Shown here one piece after another: positions 11,571-22,317 of a DNA stretch of 64,000 nt. Source of the DNA: Neoechinorhynchus agilis (taxonomy: Eukaryota > Acanthocephala). The stretch is taken from contig CM121342.1 in NCBI GenBank assembly GCA_051530055.1, positions 1,364,001-1,428,000 on the forward strand, in the 5' to 3' direction. The notes under the pieces are model-generated. The model had not been told where the DNA came from. It worked only from the letters and a program-made list of their open reading frames with translations, and did not search any database. Position 1 is the first letter of the stretch. The number at the start of each line of letters is the position of its first letter. Made by a program: the position numbers and the translations under genes.

Positions 11571-11690
11571 GCGATGGCCAGAAATTTCAAAATAGGGGTT
11601 ATCCTTGGTTGGTAGCGGTTGGATATTCTAATGAATTTCTGGGAAATTGTCGAAATCAGGAAATTTTTTAATGTTTGAGGTTATCCTACT
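11290..11690 (-). mobile_element. LINE fragment, family L1a (same as 48345-49690)
   Basis: The stretch ggcaaaggttctgatt...ggaatctaga...ggaggtcaaatttg aligns with 49390-49500 in the same orientation. That region belongs to a non-LTR retrotransposon read on the - strand. Confidence 0.6.
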
Positions 11691-11990
11691 AGTAACCTCC
11701 CTAAAAATTCTGGGTCTCCAATTTCAATCAAATTTGAAATGAAACGCGCACATCAAAGCTCAACACCTTTAAAATCTACCTCCAAAGTGCTTCCGACATT
11801 TAAGAATCCCTTCACTCGATTTCTACAAATTTTACTTCAGTTTTATTTTACCCTTCATCACCTACGGTTATCCCGTCTTTTGCAATCTATCCAAATCTCA
11901 AATCCACTGTCTTGAAATTCTTCGCAAAAGAGCATCTAAAATTTACACAGCTGACTTTCTCCCTCTCACCGAATGCCTTGATACATCCAC
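11691..11990 (+). mobile_element. LINE fragment, reverse transcriptase C-terminus, family L1a
   Basis: This is the reverse complement of 48480-48725, for example tacggttatcccgtcttttgca and cttaaatgtcggaag on the other strand. It is therefore inverted relative to the neighbouring fragments on both sides. Confidence 0.65.
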
Positions 11991-12489
11991 TCAAAAATCA
12001 ATAGCCAGTTTCATTTAGCCAATCGGAGCTCGAGTGTTTACGCGGACCCAAAGGGAGACATGGGTTCTCTTCTTTGTGTATTAACAAAATAAAACGTACC
12101 TCGCATCTCCATATATCGACGCTCCTTTTTCGATTTTGCCCGGTCTTCTAGGATTTCGTAAATTGAAATGAACCCGAGGAAAGACTCAATTCAAGAAATA
12201 ATAGCCACCAACCTTACCACTCGACCGGTTCCCTGCGCTCATGAATAAAAAATGTTCCTCTTTGCATCGCGTCTCGCAATTTCATAGTCGGGTGAGCAAT
12301 GGGGGAAGGCGTCATCCGTAATTTCTACCGTTACACCAAGAAGGCAGCCGAGTGATCCAGAGCGGTGGGGTGAATCATCTAACGCTATTTAAAATTCATC
12401 GGAGAATTGAATTTTTTTATAAAATTGTAGATGTGATGATCGCGTTTATCCCAGACGGGTAGACGGAGAGATTTTATACGCTGAGGTGG
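11991..12489. other. No gene recognised
   Basis: Spacer between inverted LINE fragments, somewhat richer in GC than its surroundings. It includes gcatcgcgtctcgcaatttc. No domain is visible in any frame. Confidence 0.4.
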
Positions 12490-13260
12490 GGTGGAGGGAG
12501 TAATAAGGGCAGAAGAGTGGTCAGAGTTCACGGGGGGAGGAGGAGTTTAGAGGCAGATGAGTAAGCGTCAATATTTGTGAACACTTTGTCGAGGTGAGCA
12601 TCAAGACGAGTTGGGAAGTCAATAAGTTGACGCAATTCGGAGAAGGGTAGAATAGGAAATAGTTTATTGAAGTCTCCTGCAATTAAGAAATGGTTTGAAT
12701 TTGTGGAATTTATGAGTTCTATCATAGAACCAATTTGAAGGAAAGAGGACTCAGGATGAGAGGCCGGAGGGCGATAGACGCCAGCAATGGTGAATTTTCT
12801 AATGCCATTTCTCAGAGGAGCTGAGAAGTGGACTGCGATGAATTTTAGATCGGGATTTTGAAGACAGCCTATGAGAGATAAAGAGTAAGATAGCGATTGC
12901 CGTAAGTAAATTGAGATACCACCTAAGGGTTGGGGGGGGTTTGAAAGGTTTCGGCTGAGATGACCAAGCCGGCTTTTGAAGTAGATGACATGACTGAAAT
13001 TAAGGGAATTTTGGATTGTGGGATATTAAGGTTGCATTGATCGTCGCGGTTGATGGATTAAAGGAGGAATTGTTACAAGTTACCGATGTAGAACCATTGA
13101 TTATCCCAAAGAGAGACGTACGGGAGTGAATCGAAAATTTGAGTTGCGATGAGTGATTGCCAATGATAGAAACGAGTTTAGAGTTGAAACTCTTTTCAGT
13201 AGGGGTACAGCGATAATTATTTACTTGCTTTGGAAAAAGAGAGTATTTAATGTGAAACGA
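12490..13260 (-). mobile_element. LINE fragment, endonuclease domain, family L1a
   Basis: The - strand reads as an apurinic-type endonuclease across small frame changes: GGISIYLRQSLSYSLSL, FIAVHFSAPLRNG, IAGVYRPPASHPESSF, then NHFLIAGDFNKLFP and LIDFPTRLDAHLDKVFTN. The AGDFN and YRPP motifs are diagnostic of the LINE endonuclease. The 12490-12640 part matches 49505-49655. Confidence 0.75.
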
Positions 13261-13810
13261 CTGAGAGAATGACCCTTGTGGTTATTCGAACGCCGGCGGA
13301 GCTGCACGTAATCAAAGAAACTGGGAAGTCGCTTATTCTTCGTGTTTTTGGGATTTGGAAGATGTTCGAGCGTGTACGCTAAAAGTAAAGGATTATATTG
13401 GGAAGATGAAGTCTGGGTTGAGTTTGGAGGGATGGTGGAAAGATTTTGTGATGAGTTCGTATGTGGATAGATACGAAAAGAAAGTTTAGAAGTAAGGAGT
13501 TTGTATCAACTGTTAAGAAAGAGGAAGACGTCCAGATATTTCGTCGACTTTTTGTTCAAACGTAGCTTTCTTAGTAGTTACTTCAGCAGAATCGCTTTCG
13601 CTTTTCCTATCGTCACCTTTTATCACAGTCACAATACCAAGTACCACAGGCTGAATATCTTCAAAGGCTGGTACCAAGTCCATAGTAATTGTTGAAATGT
13701 TCGCAGTCTTTTGAACACCAATCGTTTCCAACGAATCTTCATTCGAGTTTAGCATACTGATGGAATCTACCAAAACCTTATTCTCCTTTGTGGTAGCTTC
13801 ACGGGGACGT

Positions 13811-14520
13811 TTCACGATTTTGCGTGTCATCCTTGCGCAGGGGCCGCATAGAGGCTTTCGGAAATAAATCGGAATAATAATCTATCAATACTAATTTATA
13901 TCGAAAAAGACGATCCTCGGTTAAAAACGTGCTTTTTTAGAAAAAGTTGCTTCTCAAAAAAGAAAAGTCGCAGTTGCAATGGATCGACTTTGAAATCTCA
14001 ATAGTTAGAAAAGCTGACGGCGATCGAAACTGTTCAAAAAATATGGAACGCTTCACGATTTTGCGTGTCATCCTTGCGCAGCAGCCACACAGAAGCTTTC
14101 GGAAATAAATCGGAATAATAATTGATAAATACTAGTTAATATCGAAAAAGACGATCTTCGGTTAAAAACGTGCTTGTTTAGAAAAAGTTGCTTCTCAAAA
14201 AAGAAAAGCCGCAGTTGCAATGGATCGACTTTGAAATCTCAATAGTTAGAAAAGCTGACGGCGATCGAACTGTTCAAAAATATGGAACGCTTCACGATTT
14301 TGCGTGTCATCCTTGCCAGGGCCGCATAGAAGCTTTCGGAAATAAATCGGAATAATAATTTGATAAATACTAGTTAATATCGAAAAAGACGATCTTCGGT
14401 TAAAAACGTGCTTGTTTAGAAAAAGTTGCTTCTCAAAAAAGAAAAGCCGCAGTTGCAATGGATCGACTCTTTGAAATCTCAATAGTTAGAAAAGCTGACG
14501 GCGATCGAAGCTGTTCAAAA
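13811..14520 (-). repeat. Three tandem ~240 bp units with U6 3'-half
   Basis: Units starting at about 13811, 14043 and 14283 each carry, on the - strand, the 3' half of U6 snRNA (gcgcaaggatgacacgcaaa) and its T-rich terminator. The rest of each unit is common spacer containing gaaaaagttgcttctcaa. Read from the U6 gene outward they lie immediately downstream of it. The 5' half of U6, with its stem, is missing in all three, so they are pseudogene-like. Confidence 0.85.
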
Positions 14521-14567
14521 AATATGGAACGCTTCACGATTTTGCGTGTCATCCTTGCGCAGGGGCC

Positions 14568-14603
<36 letters not shown>

Positions 14604-14624
14604 GTGCGGCGCCGAAGCAACCAC
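14521..14624 (-). ncRNA. U6: U6 spliceosomal snRNA
   Basis: The - strand reads gtggttgcttcggcgccgca, then actaaaattggaacgataca, gagaagattagcatggcccc, gcgcaaggatgacacgcaaa and tcgtgaagcgttcc, ending in a T run as for RNA polymerase III. All functional boxes are present: the ACAGAGA region as atacagagaag, AGC of the internal stem, and the 3' domain. The 5' stem-loop differs from the usual gtgcttgcttcggcagcac, so a slightly variant or decaying copy is possible. The gene is intronless, and a TATA-like tttatattg lies about 45 bp upstream. Confidence 0.93.
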
Positions 14625-14639
14625 GAGATCTGTGCAATG

Positions 14640-15683
14640 AATACCCAAACCGGTACCCGTAATGTTACAATATAAAACTTCTTATTATTTTGTTTCACCT
14701 TCGACAAAACATATTCATACAAAATACATTAGCTATAAGATCGTAAAACATCATCATTTCGATTTATTTAAATTTGTTTAACTGAGGATCGAAACTTAAA
14801 TTTGCATGTCGGAACTCCTGATATTGTTACCGGGAAATTTCGCATCATTAAATCTTTAATTTGTGTTCGCTATAAAATGGTACGAACGGTTAAGTTTTTG
14901 CATTGAGTTTTGGAAAGAGAATTTCTTGGCAATATCTCGCACGAATTTTTACTTTTCGGCGTGAGTAACTGCAAGTTTTCTTCGAAGACTCATGAACGAT
15001 CTTAAATACGAGATAGGAAAAATCATTTTTAGATTTGTCGGTAGAACAAAACTGTCAGTTCGCCAAAAGTTATATGCGTTCATGGATCCTTAAAAAGTAT
15101 AAATGGCAATGCTACGAAATTTCAAGATTTTCAAATTGATTGTATTGTCTCATTTCCATTATCCGTTTATAAGATTCTTCTGTTTGTTGATTCCTTTATA
15201 TCCCTGCAGTCCTCGTCTATTTCCCTCCATTGCCTCTTAATCCTAGTTTGTCCGGCGAATCGCAGTTGAAGTTGAGGCGTACTCTTCCCCCCTTTCCCCC
15301 TTCTTTAATTCCGGCCTCACATCATTGAGATGACGGTCCTTTTGAGTAACGATTTCCTGCGTCCGTGAGTGCCAAGGAAATCGTTACCAATTCTACGTTT
15401 CTCGGCGTCAATGGGCGTTTCCCTGACGGATTGGATAAGTGGCAAGAGGTGAAGCTTTAGTAAAACACCTAAAATCATTACGTCTTCATTAGTTAAATCG
15501 ATTTGTGATTGAACTCTGCATGTGGACGGACATTACTTTTGCGTTCAATCACTTAAATCAATGAATAATCATCAAATAATCTGTAATTCGTTAGTGAAAG
15601 AATAAATAAGCTAAAAACGCATGCGTAATTCTTTAATGGTAAACAAGTGTATATTCTTTATGTTGTTGTAGCGAATTTGTACA
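14640..15683. other. No gene; perfect hairpin at 15346-15387
   Basis: Probable U6 promoter side first, then AT-rich spacer. At 15200-15430 there is a GC-richer island. It contains a perfect 13 bp inverted repeat (gtaacgatttcct at 15346-15358 and its complement at 15375-15387) with a 16-base loop. Confidence 0.5.
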
Positions 15684-16775
15684 ACAAACAAGTTCGAAAT
15701 AACTCCCTAAAAACAGTATAACAAAGATCTTTTACAAGAGAAAAGGGTAAATTCGTCTCGATAACATGTATTTCCCATCGATATTTGTAGCGCTCAACTT
15801 AATCATGCAGGTTAATTCTCAACCAATAGTAGAGAAATTCATTTTACCAGGACGATCATTGGAAGCGATACTCAATGAAACCAAAGGTTCAATGGATGAA
15901 CCCAAACGGATTATCGTGATCCAGATGACCGGAACACCCATCGATGGCGAGTTGGACATTCCATCATTGGCCCGGATGCCATTTGAGCATCCATCTGAAA
16001 CTTTTTCAAGGATGATGAACATGGTGAAAGAAATGCTCGGCAGTCTTGTTAATGTAGAAGGCCCAATGGAACAATTTAACATGAAATCAAAAATGGTAAA
16101 TGCGACAGCGAGTGAAGAAAATCTTTTAAATGGTGAACAAATAACCAGTGATGAAGAGTGCGGTGGATACTACAGTCCGCGATCTTATTTGCACCAATAC
16201 AATTGCCCGATTAATACTATTGATTGGGACCCTGAAGAATATCAGGAAACCAATCTGCGTTATTGCCCGATCCACCGATGCTTCCATTACGATTGACCAT
16301 TAAATAATCCGATATGGATTTATCTTTAGAGAAATATATCGAGTTTTTATTAACTTTAGCCAGTTTTAGGGTTCATGGGCGCAGTGGAAAATAAGGACCC
16401 GTCGATTTGAATTTTATACATCTCAAAATCCTACGGCACACGAAAAAGCATGAAGAAATTCCAACTTAAAGAAATAATTTACCATCTAATGACATTGAAA
16501 ATTCGATAAAATCATTATTTAGGACAAATTGAATGTCCAATCGCTACCAATATCCAGAATAGCAATCGAGCTTCGATTTCCGTTGTCATTGAAGCTTCAT
16601 TATTGAACTTGTCACTTGCACGCTCGAAGGGATGAAAGTCGGCTCGTAAGCAGTTCTTTTTAAAGGATAGGACCATCATTTTAGCCAAAATCTTCATCAA
16701 TTCGAGTAAACAAATAAAATTCATTCCAATTTAAAAAAAGGGTTTCCGACCTTTACAAAAATAAGAATCGCTCCA
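15684..16775. repeat. 1.1 kb direct duplication, copy 1
   Basis: Starts at acaaacaagttcgaaataac and ends near agaatcgctcca. It is repeated at 20722-21783 in the same direction with very few differences in the gene and more indels in the 3' flank. The 3' flank includes a piece of the dispersed repeat found at 28448 and 37597-40612. Confidence 0.9.
15766..16296 (+). CDS. Secreted protein, family S, copy 1
   Basis: A single-exon frame of 176 residues. The N-terminus is a signal peptide (MYFPSIFVALNLIMQVNSQ), with cleavage likely after NSQ. The middle holds a conserved block, IIVIQMTGTPIDGELDIPSL followed by ARMPFEHPSETFSRMMNMVKEMLG (about residues 49-93). The C-terminal third is acidic and Tyr/Cys-bearing (EECGGYYSPRSYLHQYNCP, RYCPIHRCFHYD) and could form disulphides. 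I do not recognise the family. Paralogues lie at 20804 (nearly identical) and 19319 on the other strand. A nematode secretory product with a stage- or tissue-specific role is an inference only. Confidence 0.75.
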   Translation: MYFPSIFVALNLIMQVNSQPIVEKFILPGRSLEAILNETKGSMDEPKRIIVIQMTGTPIDGELDIPSLARMPFEHPSETFSRMMNMVKEMLGSLVNVEGPMEQFNMKSKMVNATASEENLLNGEQITSDEECGGYYSPRSYLHQYNCPINTIDWDPEEYQETNLRYCPIHRCFHYD

Positions 16776-17039
16776 TCAAAAATCAGATCACACAGCGTCT
16801 TCCCTGTTGTTCAGATAAAATAAGACTGAAAATTAGACAAAAATCAACATTTAGGACAAATTGAATGCCCGATCGCGACCAATATCGAAGGAATCAATCG
16901 CATTTGAATGTTTAATTTATTTTTTAGGTAAAGATTCATATTGATGTATTTTCAATCGGAAATCTCTACTTCAATTTGCTTGTTTAGTTGGTCTTCGCGT
17001 TTATAGAGTTTACTTCTATAACAATTTCAACATTAGAGT

Positions 17040-17300
17040 ATAATGTCATATATCATTGTCCTCGGGGTGAATTTGATTGTGCGTTGGCCGCAAGAGGTGT
17101 GTGCGGACGAAACTCCCCACACTTCGGGTATTAGCAAACCCGCGGATCTGAGCTACATCCAGACGTGACCGGCTGTGCATGCCGTATGTGTCCTCCATTT
17201 TAGATAGACTGAAGAGGCAAGGAAAACCTTGCGAAATATTTCTAAAATAAATGAATAACGACAACACCGGGGACAGGATTCGCCAACGCACAATTAAAGA
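17040..17300. mobile_element. Foldback element FB1, copy with foreign insert
   Basis: The left end (cctcggggtgaatttgattgtgcgttggc) breaks off after about 10 bp of terminal repeat. The right end, from about 17208 to 17294, matches 6520-6600 closely. Between them lies about 110 bp of GC-richer DNA (17093-17205) not found in the other copies. Confidence 0.65.
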
Positions 17301-19310
17301 GTATAAGGCGTTCTATTATTTATTGTGATGGCATATTTGGGAGTATTTATGAACCGATCAAAATAATGTAAAATAGATGGTATTAAAGGGCTAACGTGTC
17401 GCCGTCAATAATAACGCCTTTAATTCAGTGTCAGAAATTCTTAAAATTGTTCTAATAAAGTCACAGCAGCTTATTCCCTGAAAACTGTATTAAGAAACAT
17501 CAATTCTGCCATTTAAAGTTGTTAATTGAACAATTTTAATTCCATTTTGTGCAAACTAAGTAGATTTGTAAATATTATTGAAGTTTTAGTAAACTTTTAT
17601 GGATCTCGGTCAAGTTCGCCGCCTATAATGTAAATGTCGAAATATGAAGAAATTAATAAGGCCACCTTTTAAAGAGCATACGAGCAAAAAATTGGAAATT
17701 TTGACTCTATGTAGTGCGGAAATATAAAACGACTTGCATTATTTAACACTAACAATGCAACTGGATTCCCACAGAGAATTTTTGCTTAATCATGTCATAC
17801 AGAAAAAATTCTATAGCGAAATACGTTTAAGATATAGTTATAAGCAATAGGAGATTAGAGATATCAGATTAAGTTCAGTAAAAAATTTGATTCAAAGATT
17901 CTGCCTCTAACTGAATTGATTCGAAATTACTGATTCCGATGAACAGCAGTGATTAAAAATATGTGAAGAATGCCCTTGAAAAATAAGAAATTATCTAGGT
18001 TTGTCTTGAAACAAAGAATAGAAATTTGTTCCTTTGTATTTCATGAAAATTAATGTGGCCTGACAACATTTTTCCAGTAAACTTCATTAGCTAAGCGTTA
18101 CCATACTATTATATAAGAATTTTAATGAACAATTTCTGCTCATATTCCAAGTCATAGGAATTCACAATATTTAAATGATTTTTTCAATTCCTTAACAAAG
18201 CAAGATTGTTATAAAAAAGGGGAATCGTTCTAAAAAAGTAGACACACATAAGGGGTAACTTTTTTGCATGTATAAATCTCAAATATGCTTTTTATACAAG
18301 GCTCATATCCTTCGATATTGATAGTTAGATATCGATAATGATGTATGATTTGATGAGACTGGATTCTATTAAGATTTTAGAGCAAGATGTATACTTTTAT
18401 CAACGTTGCATTATGCAAGAATCAATTATTCTTCTAAAGGACGATTTTCAGCTGCGGATCATTTTTTAAATTTCGAACAGCGATATTGTGAAGGGTATCA
18501 TTAATGCAATTAACGTAGTCAGACCACAACTAAAATAGAAATACCTTTCGTAAGATGATGTTCGGAATATTTTTTGCATAATAACTATCGGTTTATTGAT
18601 AACCTACTAAATACATCAAGCCGTAGATGAAGGTTGCATTTTAAGTGACAAATATTTAAGAAAGTGAAAGTTCATGTGCTCGATTATACAAACGATTATT
18701 GCCTAATCCAAGATTTGAAGATAATTTAAATAGAATGAACAGAATAAAAGGCATGCTGCAAAACGCCGGCACCGTTGAATATTTTTATGAAAAACAGTTA
18801 CATTCTAACTTTTTTTACTTCATGACTTTAAGTATTCAAAATAATAAGACATTTACGAGGCAACCAGCGAGGCATCTTCGCTATGCTACTTGGTTCAGTC
18901 ACATACTAATATTTAAATGAAACTGGAATTTGAAAAACAAAATTATAATATCTTTAACGGGACGTATTATGTTTATCTCAGTTTGTGCTAGAAAATAGGC
19001 TTTCAATAATCCTGCGGCAAAATAAGCGAACATTTAATTAACCTGAACGCCCGCCCAGATTTCGTATAATAAAATTACAAAATTCGGCGAAAACCAACAA
19101 CGAAGAAAAGAGTTTGAAATAGTTGACTATGTAGCCATTCAATTCAGAAGTAATTGCGAATATAAATTCGGATTAATGCATCCTGATTGCATACAAAGTT
19201 GTTTAATGCAATACTTGAACCCTTCTCAACTTGCGAATTTGAATGAGCAGCTACTACATCGATAACTAGGTTTATATATTTCGATAAAAACTACGCTAAT
19301 AATATCATCA
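17301..19310. other. No gene recognised
   Basis: Two kilobases of AT-rich sequence with only short chance frames. No domain, RNA gene or clear repeat was seen. It lies between two secreted-protein genes and could contain their regulatory DNA. Confidence 0.5.
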
Positions 19311-19318
19311 TTATCTCA

Positions 19319-19957
19319 CTACCAATAAAAGTACTGATGGGACGGGCAGCAGTAAACTGGCATTTCTTCATCTACCGGCAATAAGTAGACAAGTTGTCGT
19401 TGAGGATATTGGTCTTCCCAATATTCCTCTGGTCGTATACGGTCCAAGATCATTGGCAGGCGATAGGAACGAAAATGCATTTCCGGCTCATGGATTTCCT
19501 CATCGGTCAAGATAATTTGATCGCTACTTTTCGACATCGGTAAATCTTGTTGATCGCTTGTTTCACTTAATTTCAAGATTTCTGAGGCTTCTTTTGATGA
19601 CGAGAATTCCGCCTCAACAGGTTCCGAAATAATGTCATTTTTTGTGAGAGCATTGCCGAGCATTTCTTTCACCATGTTCAGTATCCTTGAAAAAGTGTCA
19701 GATGGATGCTCAAACGGCATCCGGGACAATGATGGAATGTCCAACTCGCCATCGATGGGTGTTCCGGTCATCTGGATCACGATAATCCTGTTAGGTTTAT
19801 CCATTACGAGATCAGTGTCATTCAATGTCGCCCGGATCGATTTTGCGGGTAGAAGACTGAAATCAGAATTTTGTGGTATTTCAGCAATCACTTCAGCAGG
19901 CAAGGAATTAAGTTGATCAATAAAGTGGAGCACAAGAAATATTGATGTGAAATACAT
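19319..19957 (-). CDS. Secreted protein, family S, divergent copy 3
   Basis: 212 residues from the ATG at 19957. I chose this start because it matches the start and signal peptide of the other two copies (MYFTSIFLVLHFIDQLNS); the frame stays open 35 codons further upstream. After a divergent stretch comes the family block, IIVIQMTGTPIDGELDIPSL then SRMPFEHPSDTFSRILNMVKEMLG. This is followed by a long Ser/Glu/Asp-rich part (SEPVEAEFSSSKEASEILKL, LPMSKSSDQIILTDEE) and a C-terminus ending CCPSHQYFYW, comparable to RYCPIHRCFHYD. The core is almost identical in DNA to the other copies, while both sides can hardly be aligned. The function is unknown. Confidence 0.72.
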   Translation of the reverse strand: MYFTSIFLVLHFIDQLNSLPAEVIAEIPQNSDFSLLPAKSIRATLNDTDLVMDKPNRIIVIQMTGTPIDGELDIPSLSRMPFEHPSDTFSRILNMVKEMLGNALTKNDIISEPVEAEFSSSKEASEILKLSETSDQQDLPMSKSSDQIILTDEEIHEPEMHFRSYRLPMILDRIRPEEYWEDQYPQRQLVYLLPVDEEMPVYCCPSHQYFYW

Positions 19958-20069
19958 TCTCTCTCTCTCGTCGACTTCGCTCCTTTCTCTTACAATCGAT
20001 ATTTTCCATCTTATTTTAGGAAAAGTCACTTCAGACGAGATAAAGCGTTGTTGACGTAACAAATATTTT

Positions 20070-20720
20070 CAACGCCAATAATAAAAGTTGATCTTCAAGA
20101 TGAGTTCGCTACGTTAGACTGTTCCCATTCCGCTGAAATTTCTAAACGTTTTTAAGCTGAGAATAGTATAAGAATTCTAAAACGTAGATAAAAATATAAA
20201 AACGGAACTAATTAATATCTTAATTAACGTGGAATTCATATGAACTGTAAAGTGTCTATGATCATTCATAAACTTTGGATCAATCAAACAACGCTGAGTT
20301 TTTGTTATTGAGCTCATATCCGTATTCGACTTAAGGAGTAACTTTTCGGAATTGGTTATCGTCAAGCTAAATTGTAAAGAAAACTTTAAAATGATTTCAT
20401 GGAGCGCATTAATTGAATGGTATACCCGAAGAAATTGCATTCTATTACGAGATCTCTCATCCGTAATAGAAATCCGAATTGGATCAGTCTACAATTTCTG
20501 GACACGACGTATGCATACGTTCTGGGAAATCAAATATTTAAAATACAATAAAAGAAAACAAATCTAAAATTGGCAACTAATTCTTCAGTTTTTAAATCCT
20601 GAAGAATAACCATTAAAAACCTAAAACATGTCGTTTCTAATATTAAAATTGCTCATACAAACTAATTTAAGTCTTCCAAAATTCCAATGCCCATATATAA
20701 ATAAGCTAAACAAATAAGCT
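20070..20720. other. No gene recognised
   Basis: AT-rich spacer between the inverted and direct family S genes. It probably holds the divergent promoters of copies 3 and 2. Confidence 0.4.
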
Positions 20721-20721
20721 T

Positions 20722-21783
20722 ACAAACAAGTTCGAAATAACTCCCTAAAAACAGTATAGCAAAGATCTTTTACAAGAGAAAAGGGTAAATTCGTCTCGAT
20801 AACATGTATTTCCCATCGATATTTGTAGCGCTCAACTTAATCATGCAGGTTAATTCTCAACCAATAGTTGAGAAATTCATTTTACCAGGACGATCATTGG
20901 AAGCGATACTCAATGAAACCAAAGGTTCAATGGATGAACCCAAAGGGATTATCATGATCCAGATGACCGGAACACCCATCGATGGCGAGTTGGACATTCC
21001 ATCATTGGCCCGGATGCCATTTGAGCATCCATCTGAAACTTTTTCAAGGATGATGAACATGGTGAAAGAAATGCTCGGCAGTCTTGTTAATGTAGAAGGC
21101 CCAATGGAACAATTTAACATGAAATCAAAAATGGTGAATGCGACAGCGAGTGAAGAAAATCTTTTAAATGGTGAACAAATAACCAGTGATGAAGAGAGCG
21201 GTGGATACTACAGTCCGCGATCTTATTTGCACCAATACAATTGCCCGATTAATACTATTGATTGGGACCCTGAAGAATATCAGGAAACCAATCTGCGTTA
21301 TTGCCCGATCCACCGATGCTTCCATTACGATTGACCATTAAATAATCCGATATGGATTTATCTTTAGAGAAATATATCGAGTTTTTATTAACTTTAGCCA
21401 GTTTTAGGGTTCATGGGCGCAGTGGAAAATAAGGACCCGTCGATTTGAATTTTATACATCTCAAAATCCTACGGCACACGAAAAAGGATGAAGAAATTCC
21501 AACTTAAAGAAATAATTTACCATCTAATGACATTGAAAATTCGATAAAATCATCATTTAGGACAAATTGAATGTCCAATCGCTACAAATATCCAGAATAG
21601 CAATCGAGCTTCGATTTACGTTGTCATTGAATCTTCATTATTGAACTTTACACTTGCACGCTCGAATGCATGAAAGTCGGCTCGTTTTAGCTAAAATCTT
21701 CATAAATGCGAGTAATCAGATAAAATTCATTCCAATTTAAAGATTGAGTTTTTGATCTTTACAAAAAAGAAGAATCGCTCCAC
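20722..21783. repeat. 1.1 kb direct duplication, copy 2
   Basis: Same as 15684-16775. The 3' flank carries extra small deletions, for example in the gctcgtaagcagttcttt region, so this flank has drifted more than the gene. Confidence 0.9.
20804..21334 (+). CDS. Secreted protein, family S, copy 2
   Basis: 176 residues, same architecture as the gene at 15766. Visible amino-acid differences are few: Arg to Gly and Val to Met in the KRIIVI/KGIIMI stretch, and Cys to Ser in EECGG/EESGG. The Cys loss may remove a disulphide. Signal peptide, conserved core and CPIHRCFHYD end are intact. The near identity of 5' flank, gene and 3' flank shows a recent duplication, or homogenisation with copy 1. Confidence 0.75.
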   Translation: MYFPSIFVALNLIMQVNSQPIVEKFILPGRSLEAILNETKGSMDEPKGIIMIQMTGTPIDGELDIPSLARMPFEHPSETFSRMMNMVKEMLGSLVNVEGPMEQFNMKSKMVNATASEENLLNGEQITSDEESGGYYSPRSYLHQYNCPINTIDWDPEEYQETNLRYCPIHRCFHYD

Positions 21784-22127
21784 ACGTTTATTTGTTAATT
21801 AACAAAGAATTGAACTCATGTACCTTTGGATTCTCATGAACACCCGAGTTCAGAGTTGTTAAACGAATGCCGTTGTTGGGTACATCACATCACCTTGAGA
21901 TACGATTTTTGATAGGGATATCATGATCGTTGAGATAGCCCGGCAGTGAATTTATTGTTTGTGGCCATTAGATCCGTCGAGGTAGCGTTGGAGCGTGTTC
22001 ATTTGTAGATAATTTTTGAAAGAGCTTGTAGAATGGATATTGGACAGAATGATTCGGTGGGAATCGGATGTCTTTTTTTGGAAGAAGGATCACTTTAACC
22101 GTTTCCAGGCATAAGGGGTTTGAAAAT
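21784..22127 (-). mobile_element. Possible LINE reverse-transcriptase fragment
   Basis: The - strand around 22110-21960 reads LETVKVILLPKKDIRFPPNHS and then FYKLFQKL, like the W..A.V.LIPK.G....SYRPI block of LINE reverse transcriptases. It is short and degenerate, so this is a weak call. Confidence 0.35.
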
Positions 22128-22317
22128 TGGCAATCGCAGAATCCGGAAGGATGTACAAACTTATAACCGTACGGTCTTGGGGCATTGAGCGCAGACCAGC
22201 GCTTTCCAGACCGAAATCAATGGACTGTGTGTCCCCATTTGGCCGTGTATGGAAAAAAATGTATCAAAAGACTACCAGCTGAGCCAAAATCGTTAATGGC
22301 TTTTAAGTCCGTGTTCC
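22128..22317 (+). repeat. SINE-like repeat, copy 1 (5' truncated)
   Basis: The stretch cagaatccggaaggatgtacaaac...gatcatcaatggattgtgtg-type sequence matches 62807-62905 in order, including agaatccgga, ggatgtacaaact and tggactgtgtg. No coding capacity. Confidence 0.5.
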
